A stretch of DNA of 64,000 bases from Pseudeuparius sepicola (taxonomy: Eukaryota; Arthropoda; Insecta; Coleoptera; Anthribidae), in assembly GCA_963920635.1 (NCBI GenBank), contig OY987298.1:124071735-124135734 (forward strand). Reading direction: 5' to 3'. Position 1 is the first letter of the stretch, and every line of letters starts with the position of its first letter. Below, piece by piece: positions 1-11,400 of this stretch. The notes below the pieces were generated by a model. The model saw only the letters and a list, made by a program, of their open reading frames with translations, searched no databases and had not been told where the DNA came from. Made by a program: the position numbers and the translations under genes.

Positions 1-625
1 ATCTCACAGAGGGCGCCACTTGCGCTGTTTTTTGATCACGCTTTTACTCGTAATTTTTTTGAGGTTATCTTTTTGGTCCTGCAGGTCCATCATTTTAGTG
101 CATCTTTTCATTCTGCAACAAAAAGGTACTCTTGTTTTATAAGATAAAATCAACCGTTTGTGTTGAAATTGGCAAAATGTGCCCCGAAACACCTGTGGAC
201 TCCAACATTCGAAAAATAAAATTTTCACCTACCACCTTCAAGTGTTACAGATCAACTGTACATTCAAAATGATGAAAAAAATGCCAAATGGGCATTGGTC
301 AAAACACCACTGGTTTTCTTGAAATAGAGTGTCCCAATTTTGTCAAATTCAATCCTTTCCATTTTGAAAGCGAATAATTTTTGGTACATTGTTCATAGGG
401 ATTTTTTTCTCAGCTTAAATGGTACAGTTGACCTGTAACACTTGAAGGTGGTAGGTGAAAATTTTATGTTTCGAATATTGGAATCAACGTTTTGGCAATT
501 TCAAAGCAAACGGTTGATTTAATCATTATGAAACAAGAGTACCTTTTTCTTGCAGAATGAAAAGATGCACTAAAATGGACCTGCAGGACCAAAAAGATAA
601 CCTCAAAAAAAAAGAAAAGCACTTC
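1..625. repeat. Foldback element family A, copy 1 (left end cut by window)
   Basis: The first 240 bases reappear in inverted orientation at about 415-612 with some 85% identity by eye, around a short loop. The same family is present, nearly complete, at 40218-41648, where the ends read TACAGGGTGTCC and GGACATCCTGTA. Here the outer part of the left arm is outside the window or lost, and the right arm stops near 615, where another foldback begins. The open frame across 4-228 minus lies inside the arm and has no coding look. Confidence 0.75.
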
Positions 626-631
626 ATTATG

Positions 632-1665
632 GCACTTTTTAACGGGCTTTAAGATGGCGTTTTTAGATTTGTTCTACAACGTTTCGTTTTTGAGACACCA
701 TCTTCAACTTTATTTTTTTAAATACTGGATTTTTTTTGCAGATTTTGAAAGCACTTTTCACTGCCAATACCATGATGTATGACACGAATTATTTTTAAAA
801 TGTTTTGAGACAATTATACTGAAATTTCTTTTTTTTTCCATTCATTTTTGTCTATTGCGGCCCTGTATTTAATAATAAGAAGTCTAAATATTAATCAGTA
901 TTGACAACAATTTAACTTGCAGTTTATTTTGACTTCGAAAACTTAATATTTTTAAATACGGCCCTGTCTGGTAAGTGTTTTGCTCTGTTTTTGTACAGCA
1001 AACAGTGTCGCATTGTGTTTTGGAGTAAATTCTTCGCTTTTTCTAATTGTGAGAAGAAAGCTTTAAGCCAACGAAACTAATAACTTTTGCCATTCGTTCG
1101 GCCTCTACACTATTTCTGTGACACAAGATTAACATGCTGACATGTTAAATTTGTCGTTTGAAAAAGCACCCTCCACTTCTAATGATACAAATTGTTAACT
1201 ACATTATACAGTGGGAGTTGACAAATGACAAGGGGTTGGTTTCGTTGTTTCAAAGCCTTCTAGGTGGAAGATTTTTATTAATTTTTTATTATTGTATGTG
1301 ACTGATATTAGTCTTTGCCATCCTTTTTTTAGTTCTCCAATTGAAAGATAAGTTGTAAGTTAAATTGTTGACAACTGATTAATATTTAGACTTCTTATTA
1401 TTAAATACAAGGCCCCATTAGAAAAAAATGAATGGAAAAAAGGAATTTTCATTATAGTTGTCTCAAAACATTTTAAAAATATTATGTGTCATACATCATG
1501 GTATTTTCAATGATTAGTGCTTTCAAAATCTGCAAAAAAAAATCCAGGTCCGTATTTGAAAAAATAAAGTTGAAGATTGTTTCTCAAAAACGAAACGTTG
1601 TACAACAAATTTAAAAACGCCATTTTAAAGCCCGTTGAAAAGTGCCATAAGAAAGTGTCGTTCTT
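632..1665. repeat. Foldback element family B
   Basis: A palindromic element of about 1 kb. The left arm, about 632-960, begins near CACTTCATTATGGCACTTTT. The right arm, about 1340-1665, returns the same sequence inverted, with long shared blocks around GAAACGTTGTACAAC and AATATTTAGACTTCTTATTA. The roughly 380-base centre is unique. It abuts family A directly, which suggests nested or serial insertion. No transposase is present. Confidence 0.7.
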
Positions 1666-2760
1666 TCTTTTCTATCTAAGATAACAACTTCAGAAAAAAA
1701 TAAAATCGAAAACGCAAAATTTTACTTTTTTCAAAATAACTCAAAAACGAAAAAAAATATTAGAAATCTGTTTGGGCCATTTTATTGACCTCAAAATTGC
1801 GCAACTTTTTTCCCATTTAACCGTTGCTCTATCTCTCACCGTTTGCAATATCTCCATGCTGTTCATTCTTATCCGGGACACAGACGCTATATATTTAGTC
1901 CAGCTGTTTGGAAGATATCCAACCTTGAAACTTTCAATTTTGCACTTTTGATGGCCGTTGTTTCGAAAATGAAACCTTTGCGGGTATACTTTAAAATGTG
2001 GCTGCACCTCCCCATATTATAAATTTTATATACAACCTTTTGATTTATTAAACAAATTACGTTCAATTTAAAACAATAATTATTATTGTATGACAATTTC
2101 ATTCAATACGCGACTGAATTTAAGATGCCAACGCCCCGACGGGACTATGAGAACTAATATATGGGCCATCGTCACCATGTGCTTTGTGCTAGCCTTGAGT
2201 CTACACTGCGTTGTTCTTTGTTCTTGTTCATTGTTGGCATGGCCCATAGACTAGTTTATAACGGGGTATTATAGTTAAAAACAATTTTAGTTTGCCACAC
2301 TTAAGTGGAACCATCTGTGCAAACTGATATAGAAGACACAGTGTATGGGATGAACCGAGTACGGGATTAACTTAAGGGAAACGCACAAAGACTTAATTGT
2401 GCGGTCTTCCCTCTGTGTAGGGCCCTTAATAGTTAAAAAGTACAGACGTTTCTCTCTACAACTTTTTTATTTAATATTTTTCTAGGAAAAAAATTAAAAA
2501 ATTAAGGGCGCGTACAAAATAACTCTAAACGCCCTGTACTTATATCTGCAAATAATTTTATTGTTTTGGCCCATAGTGGATTCTTACACTGATCGTTATT
2601 ATCTCAATACACATACAAAATTTACAAAAAAAATAATTATTTCATGTTGTCATCACATATATTATTCTCATCTCAAAAATATTGCTCAATGCGACCAGAC
2701 ACCAAACAAGTTTCACGTTTATTTTAATGGTCAAGTTGCAAATATCACAGCTGCGGCAAA
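1666..2760. other. Gene-free stretch with degraded MITE-like sequence
   Basis: I see no gene. The part at 1780-1870 resembles 16640-16740 (shared CCCATTTAACC plus flanking A/T blocks), so both are probably old fragments of one MITE family. The small minus-strand frames at 1741-2102 fall in this repeat. The rest holds short direct and inverted snippets only. Confidence 0.35.
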
Positions 2761-2772
2761 TATTAAGTATCG

Positions 2773-2806
2773 CCACAGAATAGCCACCGTAACAGAAGCC
2801 GCCTTA
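2773..2806 (+). repeat. 34-bp repeat, inverted partner at 8362-8395
   Basis: Thirty-four bases starting CCACAGAATAGCCACCG occur here and, as an exact reverse complement, at 8362-8395. Similarity continues weakly outward (TTAAG/CGATA blocks). The two copies bracket the satellite-rich block between them. They could be the ends of one large element or two independent fragments of a common repeat. Confidence 0.6.
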
Positions 2807-2819
2807 CGTATATAAAATA

Positions 2820-4250
2820 GTAGGAACGCAAAGGAGACTCGCCTTGAAAATCGAGTCTCAACAGGAGTGGGGGTCGGCAGTAGTTCAGGCTATTGCCTAA
2901 TAGATGGCGCTCGGTTCAACGTTCGTTTTCATGGAGTATGGAGTGGGGACGGTGTGGGAATATGGAGGGTTGCCAAACTTACTGCTTTATGATTAATACC
3001 AGGATTTTATATTAACTCACGGGAACCTCGGGCAATAACTTTGTGATTTAACAAATTCAGCGAGATGAAATAATGGCACACAATCGTATTTAAATGTAAT
3101 CATCCTCATTTAATACAACATATTATTTATGTTATATACATATTTATAGAGTCTCGTAAAAATAGTTGCAAAATTTGGTAGTAATTTGTCGTTTCTCACT
3201 GTATGACAGTAAAAGAAACCGGCAAGACAGCAAATTAATCGCTCGTTTGTTTTGTTTGAAGTGGATTGAAAACTGTGGTAATGGCACGCAGTTTTTGTAA
3301 ATGAATAATATATTATTAGTCAAAGGTGTACCCACATTTATCATAGGATAATCATTATTTAATACAATTATTATTAGTGAAGGTGCCGGTATAGGTCTAG
3401 ATTTTGGTATAGGTACACCCAATATTTATCACATGATAATGAGCACAAAAACAGGTAGATTAAGGATTACAAGTTTGTTCAGCGAATGTTCCGGCACACT
3501 ACGCCCTACGTCATAACTCCCGTCCTTGTCTGACTCGTGAATTGTAAATCGTGAGGATTCACACATGTTCGTGCGGGGGAAGAGTGACTATTGGAGTTAC
3601 TATTATTTCAGCTTTATGCCATTTGCGGCTCGGAAAAATATAGAAGATTATAAAGTCTTTAAATACTTCCACATCATCACGTGAGTGTGTGTATGTGAGG
3701 CATTGACTTTTTTAAATTTGGTACACATTATATTCTTAAAATAGGAATGAAATGGATAAAAATTGAGGGTTTATTAGTTGTTTTTTTAATTCAGTTGTTT
3801 TTAGCCAACAAAATTTTAAAATAGCAATTTTAACAATATTTTGAAGTGACTGAGAATATTTTCAAGAGAACTAAAGTTAAAAAAACATTAAATTAACCGT
3901 TATAATTTTAGAATTTGTTAAATCATTGGAATGTATTATTATTACCTACCTAATGATTAAAAAAAGTAAAAGTCATGTTTCCATTGGCAATGGTTTTTTT
4001 CTTTTTATTGGCAACAATGATTTTCCTGTTTAATATATTTCAGTTTGCGTGTGCGTGTTTCACGGATAACTTTCGGATGGGCTGAGATATCGAATTCAAA
4101 TTTAGTATCTTGCCTACACGGTTTGGATTGCTTTTGGGCGAAACCACTCCACGGAAAGGGGTGGAATCTGGCCAAAGTAGTTTTCAGCGAACAAAATTTG
4201 TTCATTTGTAGAGAGTATTTTTGACTATAAAAAACGGGTTTGTTGAGAGA
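2820..4250. other. Gene-free stretch
   Basis: I see no gene with recognisable coding sequence. Weak direct repeats occur around 3325-3365 and 3410-3440 (GGTGTACCC or GGTACACCC followed by TTTATCA). The 66-codon frame at 4005-4205 minus has no recognisable motif. Confidence 0.4.
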
Positions 4251-5597
4251 CCGTGTAATGTGGTGAATTTAAGAATAGATAATTTGAGAAAAAAATGTCA
4301 ATACTGCCAATATGCCTGTTTCAATTTGCTTTAGCATTTGTGCATAAGCATGTAAGATTTATATTGTATGTAAAAATATACAGGATAAGTCATTTCTATC
4401 CTCCGACCCGACAATAGATATGTGGTATACGATAGTATTTTTGAAAATAAATGGTTTCTTGTATAACGTCTTCTCCAGAAAGGCCTCGTTTCCACGTTAC
4501 AGGGTGTTAAAGTTTTTCTAAAAAATTATTGTTTTATTTTATAATTTCTAAACCAGAAAATGTATTTTAACCAAATTTGGTAGGTGTACCTGGAGAGATT
4601 TCCATATCATGAGGTAAGGTAACTACCTTATGCGACCAGTAGTGGAGACACGGATAATCGACTGACTAAATAAAAAAATAATTAGTTGGCAATTTCACCG
4701 TGTAACGTGGTGAATTTGAGAATAGATAATTTGAGAAAAAAATGTCAATACTGCCAATATGCCGGATTCAATTTGCTTTAGCATTTGTGCATAAGCATGT
4801 AAGATAATAGGTATTGTATGTAAAAATATACAGGATAAGTCATTTCTATCCTCCGACCCGACAATAGATATGTGGTATACGATAGTATTTTTGAAAATAA
4901 ATGGTTTCTTGTATAACGTTTTCTCCAGAAAGGCCTCGTTTCCACGTTACAGGGTGTTAAAGTTTTTCTAAAAAATTATTGTTTTATTTTATAATTTCTA
5001 AACCAGAAAATGTATTTTAACCAAATTTGGTAGGTGTACCTGGAGAGATTTCCATATCATGAGGTAAGGTAACTACCTTATGCGACCAGTAGTGGAGACA
5101 CGGATAATCGACTGACTAAATAAAAAAATAATTAGTTGGCAATTTCACCGTGTAACGTGGTGAATTTGAGAATAGATAATTTGAGAAAAAAATGTCAATA
5201 CTGCCAATATGCCGGATTCAATTTGCTTTAGCATTTGTGCATAAGCATGTAAGATAATAGGTATTGTATGTAAAAATATACAGGATAAGTCATTTCTATC
5301 CTCCGACCCGACAATAGATATGTGGTATACGATAGTATTTTTGAAAATAAATGGTTTCTTGTATAACGTTTTCTCCAGAAAGGCCTCGTTTCCACGTTAC
5401 AGGGTGTTAAAGTTTTTCTAAAAAATTATTGTTTTATTTTATAATTTCTAAACCAGAAAATGTATTTTAACCAAATTTGGTAGGTGTACCTGGAGAGATT
5501 TCCATATCATGAGGTAAGGTAACTACCTTATGCGACCAGTAGTGGAGACACGGATAATCGACTGACTAAATAAAAAAATAATTAGTTGGCAATTTCA
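4251..5597. repeat. Tandem array: three ~450-bp units
   Basis: Three head-to-tail units begin CCGTGTAA at 4251, 4698 and 5148 (447, 450 and 450 bases) and end TTGGCAATTTCA. Units 2 and 3 look identical by eye; unit 1 differs by a few substitutions and a small deletion near 4360. Such high identity points to recent amplification or gene conversion, or to assembly duplication. A diverged, inverted copy of part of the unit follows at about 5700-5885, so the array may have grown inside one arm of a foldback element. Confidence 0.95.
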
Positions 5598-5699
5598 AGG
5601 GAATTAAGTTTGCCGCGAAACAGTAAATGTCTCGAAACAAAAATTAGTTTAGGTACAATTAAGTATTCTAAAGAAAAACGCAAAAAATTACACATTACC

Positions 5700-5885
5700 T
5701 TACTATTTTTTTAAATTTAGTGAGTCGATCACCCGTATGCATGAGGGACTCAGCCTTGCGTCATAATATGGAAATGTATCCAGATATACTCTGTACCAAA
5801 TTTGGTTAAAATACCTTTTACTGGTTTAGAAATTATGAAATAAAATATTTTAAATATTTAACTTAGAAAACTTTTTAAACTTTCT
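5700..5885 (-). repeat. Inverted, diverged copy of part of the 450-bp unit
   Basis: Read on the minus strand, this matches the unit's stretch from its TTTCTAAACCAGAAAA... region through ACCAAATTTGGTA, the CATATCATGAGG-like block and the CGACTGACTAAAT end. Identity is roughly 75% by eye. It lacks the first half of the unit. Confidence 0.65.
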
Positions 5886-6416
5886 TATGCAACAAACTAT
5901 CTATACGTGTGTTTTATGGTCTATCTGAATTTAAATTTTTAGACTCCAAAAAGATGGGTCTTGCTGTTCTAAATAATTCTTTATATTATACTTTTACAAT
6001 TAATGGTGAATTGCAATATTTCACACAAATCAATATTGTTCAGGGCTCCACCGTGATTGCATCCCTGATTTTTGTCTCCATCGAATTATTTTCTAAATGA
6101 TCAAAATCCGTCCATATTTCGCGAAATAGTAGTCAAAATAAAACAAATGGCACACCCTGTACAAATTTTGCATTTGTTATGGTAGCGGAATATTATATTG
6201 AGTCTTTACTCAATAATATGCTTGTATCTTGTATCACACAGCACACCACACCTGATTGTATAAGTATACCTACTTAGGTTCAAATCACATGTTCGATACC
6301 GATAATGGTAACAAAAAATATCCAAGAAAATTAATTTGCCTCATTTCAAGAACATTGTCACAATATTTAAGTAGACAGTATAGACGTCCCTGAAGACAGC
6401 AAATACAGATACTACA
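5886..6416. other. Gene-free stretch between the two tandem arrays
   Basis: I see no gene here. The 63-codon frame at 5909-6100 plus has no recognisable family motif and is flanked by repeats on both sides. Confidence 0.4.
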
Positions 6417-7956
6417 GTGTCTAGCGTGCCTCTAACGCCATTTTGGTAAAAAAAATCAAGCTGGCGAAAAATCAATTGTGGAAATTAGAATTTTTCTTAA
6501 TTTTTGATCCCCCCGATCGACATGTACGCACCTGAGTTTTTTCGTTTCTGTGCTACTCCACTGTCTAGCATGCCTCTAACGTCATTTTGGTGAAAAAATT
6601 AAGTTCGCGAAAAATCAATTGTGGAAATTATAATTGTTCTTAATTTTTGATCCCCCAATCGGCACGTGCGCACCTGAGTTTTTTCGTTTCTGTGCTACTC
6701 CAGTGTCTAGCGTGCCTCTAACGTAATTTTGGTAAAAAAATTAAGTTGGCGAAAAATCAATTGTGGAAATTAGAATTTTTCTTAGTTTTTGATCTCCCCG
6801 ATCGGCACGTACGCACCTGCGTTTTTTCGTTTCTGTGCTACTCCAGTGTCTAGCGTGCCTATAACGCCATTTTGGTAAAAAAAATTAAGCTGGGCAAAAT
6901 CAATTTTGGAAATTAGAATTTTTCTTAATTTTTTATCCCCCCGATCGGCACGTACGCACCTGAGTTTTTTCGCTTCTGTGCTACTCCAGTGTCTAGCGTG
7001 CCTCTAACGTAATTTTGGTAAAAAAATTAAGTTGGCGAAAAATCAATTGTGGAAATTAGAATTTTTCTTAATTTTTGATCCCCCCGATCGGCACGTACGC
7101 ACCTGCGTTTTTTTCGTTTCTGTGCTACTCCAGTGTCTAGCATGCCTATAACGCCATTTTGGTAAAAAAATCAAGCTGGCAAAAATTCAATTGTGGAAAA
7201 TATAACTTCTCTTAATTTTTGATCCCCCCGATCGGCATGTACGCACTTGAGTTTTTTCGTTTCGGTGCTACTCCAGTGTCTAGCGTGCCTCTAACGTCAT
7301 TTTGGTAAAAAAATTAAGTTGGCGAAAAATCAATTGTGGAAATTAGAATTTTTCTTAATTTTTGATCCCCCCGATCGGCACGTACGCACCTGCGTTTTTT
7401 TCGTTTCTGTGCTACTCCAGTGTCTAGCGTGCCTCTAACGTCATTTTGGTAAAAAAATTAAGCTGGGCAAAATCAATTTTGGAAATTAGAATTTTTCTTA
7501 ATTTTTTTATCCCCCCGATCGGCACGTACGCACCTGAGTTTTTTCGCTTCTGTGCTACTCCAGTGTCTAGCGTGCCTCTAACGTCATTTTGGTAAAAAAA
7601 TTAAGTTGGCGAAAAATCAATTGTGGAAATTAGAATTTTTCTTAATTTTTGATCCCCCCGATCGGCACGTACGCACCTGAGTTTTTTCGTTTCTGTGCTA
7701 CTCCAGTGTCTAGCGTGCCTATAACGCCATTTTGGTAAAAAAATCAAGCTGGCAAAAAATCAATTGTGGAAAATATAATTTTTCTTAATTTTTGATCCCC
7801 CGATCGGCACGTACGCACCTGAGTTTTTTTGTTTCTGTGCTACTCCACTGTCTAGCATGCCTCTAACGTCATTTTGGTAAAAAAATTAAGTTGGCGAAAA
7901 ATCAATTGTGGAAATTATACCCCGATCGGCACGTACGCATCTGAGTTTTTTCGTCT
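6417..7956. repeat. Satellite array: eleven ~143-bp units with 4-unit higher order
   Basis: Units start at the motif (G/C)TGTCTAGC at 6417, 6561, 6703, 6846, 6989, 7133, 7276, 7420, 7563, 7706 and 7848; spacing is 142-144 bases. Each carries GATCCCCCCGATCGGCACGT or a close variant and ends GTGCTACTCCA. The last unit has an internal deletion and the array stops near 7956. Variants recur every four units: units 4 and 8 share GCTGGGCAAAATCAATTTTGG-like text, units 6 and 10 share TCAAGCTGGCAAAAA, and units 5 and 9 and units 7 and 11 also pair. This implies a four-unit (~573-bp) amplification step. No promoter or coding content is evident. Confidence 0.95.
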
Positions 7957-8361
7957 GGGGGTTTCACTACTTTGAAATATTGTGAAAACTCACATTCCTA
8001 TAAAAACAAACCAAATGTTGATTCAAATCAATACAATGAATGAATTAAAAATTAATGTTTTTTGTCCCTATCTCGCTTTGCCGTGCCCGCTCAATGTCTA
8101 GAATAGGAATAATTTGAAAATTATCTCCAATATAAATACATTGCTTCAACCGTTCGCTATGATTCGACCTAGATCAAGGTTATTAAACGAGTGTTCCAGC
8201 GTTGAGTAGATCCGGCAACACGGCTAATAGATGGGCGGGGACTGCTATCGGAACAAAATGTGCGGACGGCGGGCAAATTGCGGTGAATTTAAATACATGG
8301 GATAAGAGCCTGCCAGCGCCATCTAGTTCATACATTGTAACTATTCTTACAGGCGTAATGC

Positions 8362-8395
8362 TAAGGCGGCTTCTGTTACGGTGGCTATTCTGTGG
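8362..8395 (-). repeat. 34-bp repeat, inverted partner of 2773-2806
   Basis: Exact reverse complement of 2773-2806. It lies just downstream of the scavenger receptor stop codon, possibly within its 3' untranslated region. Confidence 0.6.
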
Positions 8396-8476
8396 TATCG
8401 CTTAAAGCCCATCATTGAAATTTCACCTAAACCTAGCTTTTTCCTCCTCAGTCGCATAGACTTAAAAAAAGATGAA

Positions 8477-11400
8477 TTAGAGGGATTGTTGACCTAAAAG
8501 TTGGGTTTCTTCTTCCGTACTTTTCCAGGCCTTCTTGATCGACATGAAGACAAATGTGGCCATTAATATTAGTCCAATGCCAATTAGGGCGAATCCTGCA
8601 TAGGTGACAGCGGACGGCAAAATTAGGAGCAACTTTGTCGAGTCTGTTAATGGTTTTGATAACTCGGCTGATTGTCTGAACCACATACAAGGTATCATGG
8701 TTTTCTTCACATTTGAATACAATCTGAAATAAAAGGTACCATGATCAGTTATCAATATTTAACACTGTATATTTAGCAACTTGAGGAAAAACACAAAACA
8801 ACAAATCATTTCATGCACTTACTTGATGCCAGCAATTTTTTCCATCAAAAAACTGATCTGGAAGACCGCATTCACTTTTAGAGGTAGGCCAGTAGATGGC
8901 TCTAAAGATATATAGGCTGAATGTTTACTTGGGTCTGGATTCAAACCTGTTACAGCATCAACATAACTTGGATCGGCCAAATAAAAGTGGGGATATGAAA
9001 TATATGCAGGAGCACCAAATCTGAAAATAAAATGAAAAAATATATTTTTAATTTAATTATTATAAAAGGTATTAATATTTGTTCTTACTTGCATAATGAC
9101 ACATTTCTTACTCCACTAGAAAGCTGTGCTCCATCAGTCAAGAAGCATTGCATTTCTGGATGTAATGTTCCATTGTCAAAATTATCTTGTTTTCCAATAA
9201 ACTTGTGGCCTTCCACGCCATTCAACATGTCTGTTCCATTGTAGTGAAATCTGATATTGCTACAAAAGACACAAAGACTACCAGTGATAGTGATAGATCA
9301 TAAAAGTAGTATTTAAGGGTGATTTTATCGACTAGGTACTATATTTCTACAAAATAAACTAAAATAATATATAACTAAGGCTTCAGTTGTGATATTTAAC
9401 TTTTACTATCATAAGTATCACACATTCATATCTAAAAAATGCAACTGCTAATAAAAAATACCTTAAAAATAAGAATCAAAGGAAAGATAATGAATCATCC
9501 TGCACTTTGAGACTGAGCTATCCAGTGGTTTGTAAACTACTTACAATGAATCACTAATTATTAATTGTTTACTATTAAATTATTAATCAATGTTGTAGTT
9601 TGAAGTTTGAAACCATGAAATCATCCTTTCTTAATTGAAATGTTAGTAAATTTTCAAAACTACTTGAAAACATAGACAGTTTGAATTTTGTTATTATAGT
9701 ACTTTTATTATGCTTATTATTTATTTATTTACCAAAAAATTCAATACAAATATCAAAATAACAGTTAGCTGTAATCTACAATCAAGCAAATAAATAAGGG
9801 GAGAGGAAAAAGATTGTTTCTTGCAGGAGTTTCACCTCATAGACAAGCATGAAAAAAATTGAACAAATAAATTAATATACAGAGTGGTCATTTAAGTCTG
9901 CAACATATGGGACTTTTTTTATTAATTATTGCACAACCAAAATACAGACATTGCCAAAAGTTGATGCATGTTCAATAATCATATTAGATGCACTTAGAAT
10001 GGTTGCAAGTTAAACAGCATACAGGGTAGATAAAAAAACAAAAAAAGTGTCCAAGAGTAAAGTATTCTTATTTCAAAAAATTCAGCAAAAGGTTATTAAG
10101 AAAAGTTGTTTAGAATTAAAAGCTATGCCTAAATACCAAAACATAGCATCTAAGAAAAAAATGTTTTTCGTCAATTAATTTCCAGTTTCTTAATAAACAT
10201 TTAAAATAAAAATTTTGCACCTTAAATGAGAGTTTTTTAATATACACATTATCATTACTAATGTTTTACCTTGTTCAGAAGAATTTTTGCAAAATTTTAA
10301 AGTTTTGTTTAATATCATTGCAACAAACATAAATTTTGGTATTCCCTAATAAATTTAAAAAAAAAGTTAATTTTACAAACATGTTTGAATTTGAACAAAG
10401 TCATGCGAAATTGATATAATTTTGATTGATTTATGAAATTGTTTAGGGTGAATATTAAAACAATTTATTTAGGAAATTATTAGTTTTTCGAAAAATATAT
10501 ATTTCTTTTTCTTAGGAGGCCATGTTTTGGTATTTAGGCATAACTTTTAATTCTATATAACTTTTCTTAATAACATTTTGCTGAATTTTCTGAAATAAGA
10601 GTACTTTACTCTTGTACAATTTTTATATTTTTTTACCTACCCTGGATGCTGTTTGACTTGCAACCATTCTCAGTGCGCCTAATATGATTATCGAACATGC
10701 ACCAACTTTCGGGAATATTTGTATTTTTGTTGTGCAAGTAATAAAAAAAAATCCCACACTTAAATGGCCACACTGTAGACCTTAAAAGTAATCGTAATAG
10801 CATGAAAAAGTCGAACAACATAAAGTATATATACTTAATATACACTGTCCTCCAAAAAGTTCGCACCATAGGGGAAAATTTTTAATTAACGATTTATTTT
10901 GAAATTTAATTTTGGGGTTACCTTTTGCTTTAAAAGAGATGAAAAATGACCCACTCAAACGTGGTCATGTGACTTTCGTTATCTGTCAAAAATGACATTT
11001 AAAAAAATATATCGCCAAAAATGGGTTTAGTTGTTAAAATATCAAAAAGTTTTACTTTAAAGTTGTTTGTTTTTCAATTTTACGTAAGTGTACCAAATTT
11101 GAACGCTCTACTAAAATATTTAGTTTTTTGTCAATTTATAATATTATTTATGAAATTTCTGAAAATTTTAAAAACTCGAAACTTCGTAGAAACTATTTTA
11201 TATCACTAGCTTTATCATTCTATCATTAATCGAGATATTGATGAGTAGGCCATGGAGAGAATAGAAGCAATTGTTTTTATTTGACAGTTGCTTTTATTTG
11301 ACAGTTATCAAACTGTCAAATAAAAACAATTGCTTCTATTCTCTCCATGGCCTACTCATCAATATCGATAAATGTGAAATTAAACTTAAAGGTAATAATT

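Noticed and set aside
6417..7956. CRISPR-like regular repeats
   Set aside because: Units are ~143 bases with no unique spacers, in a eukaryotic genome; it is a satellite array.
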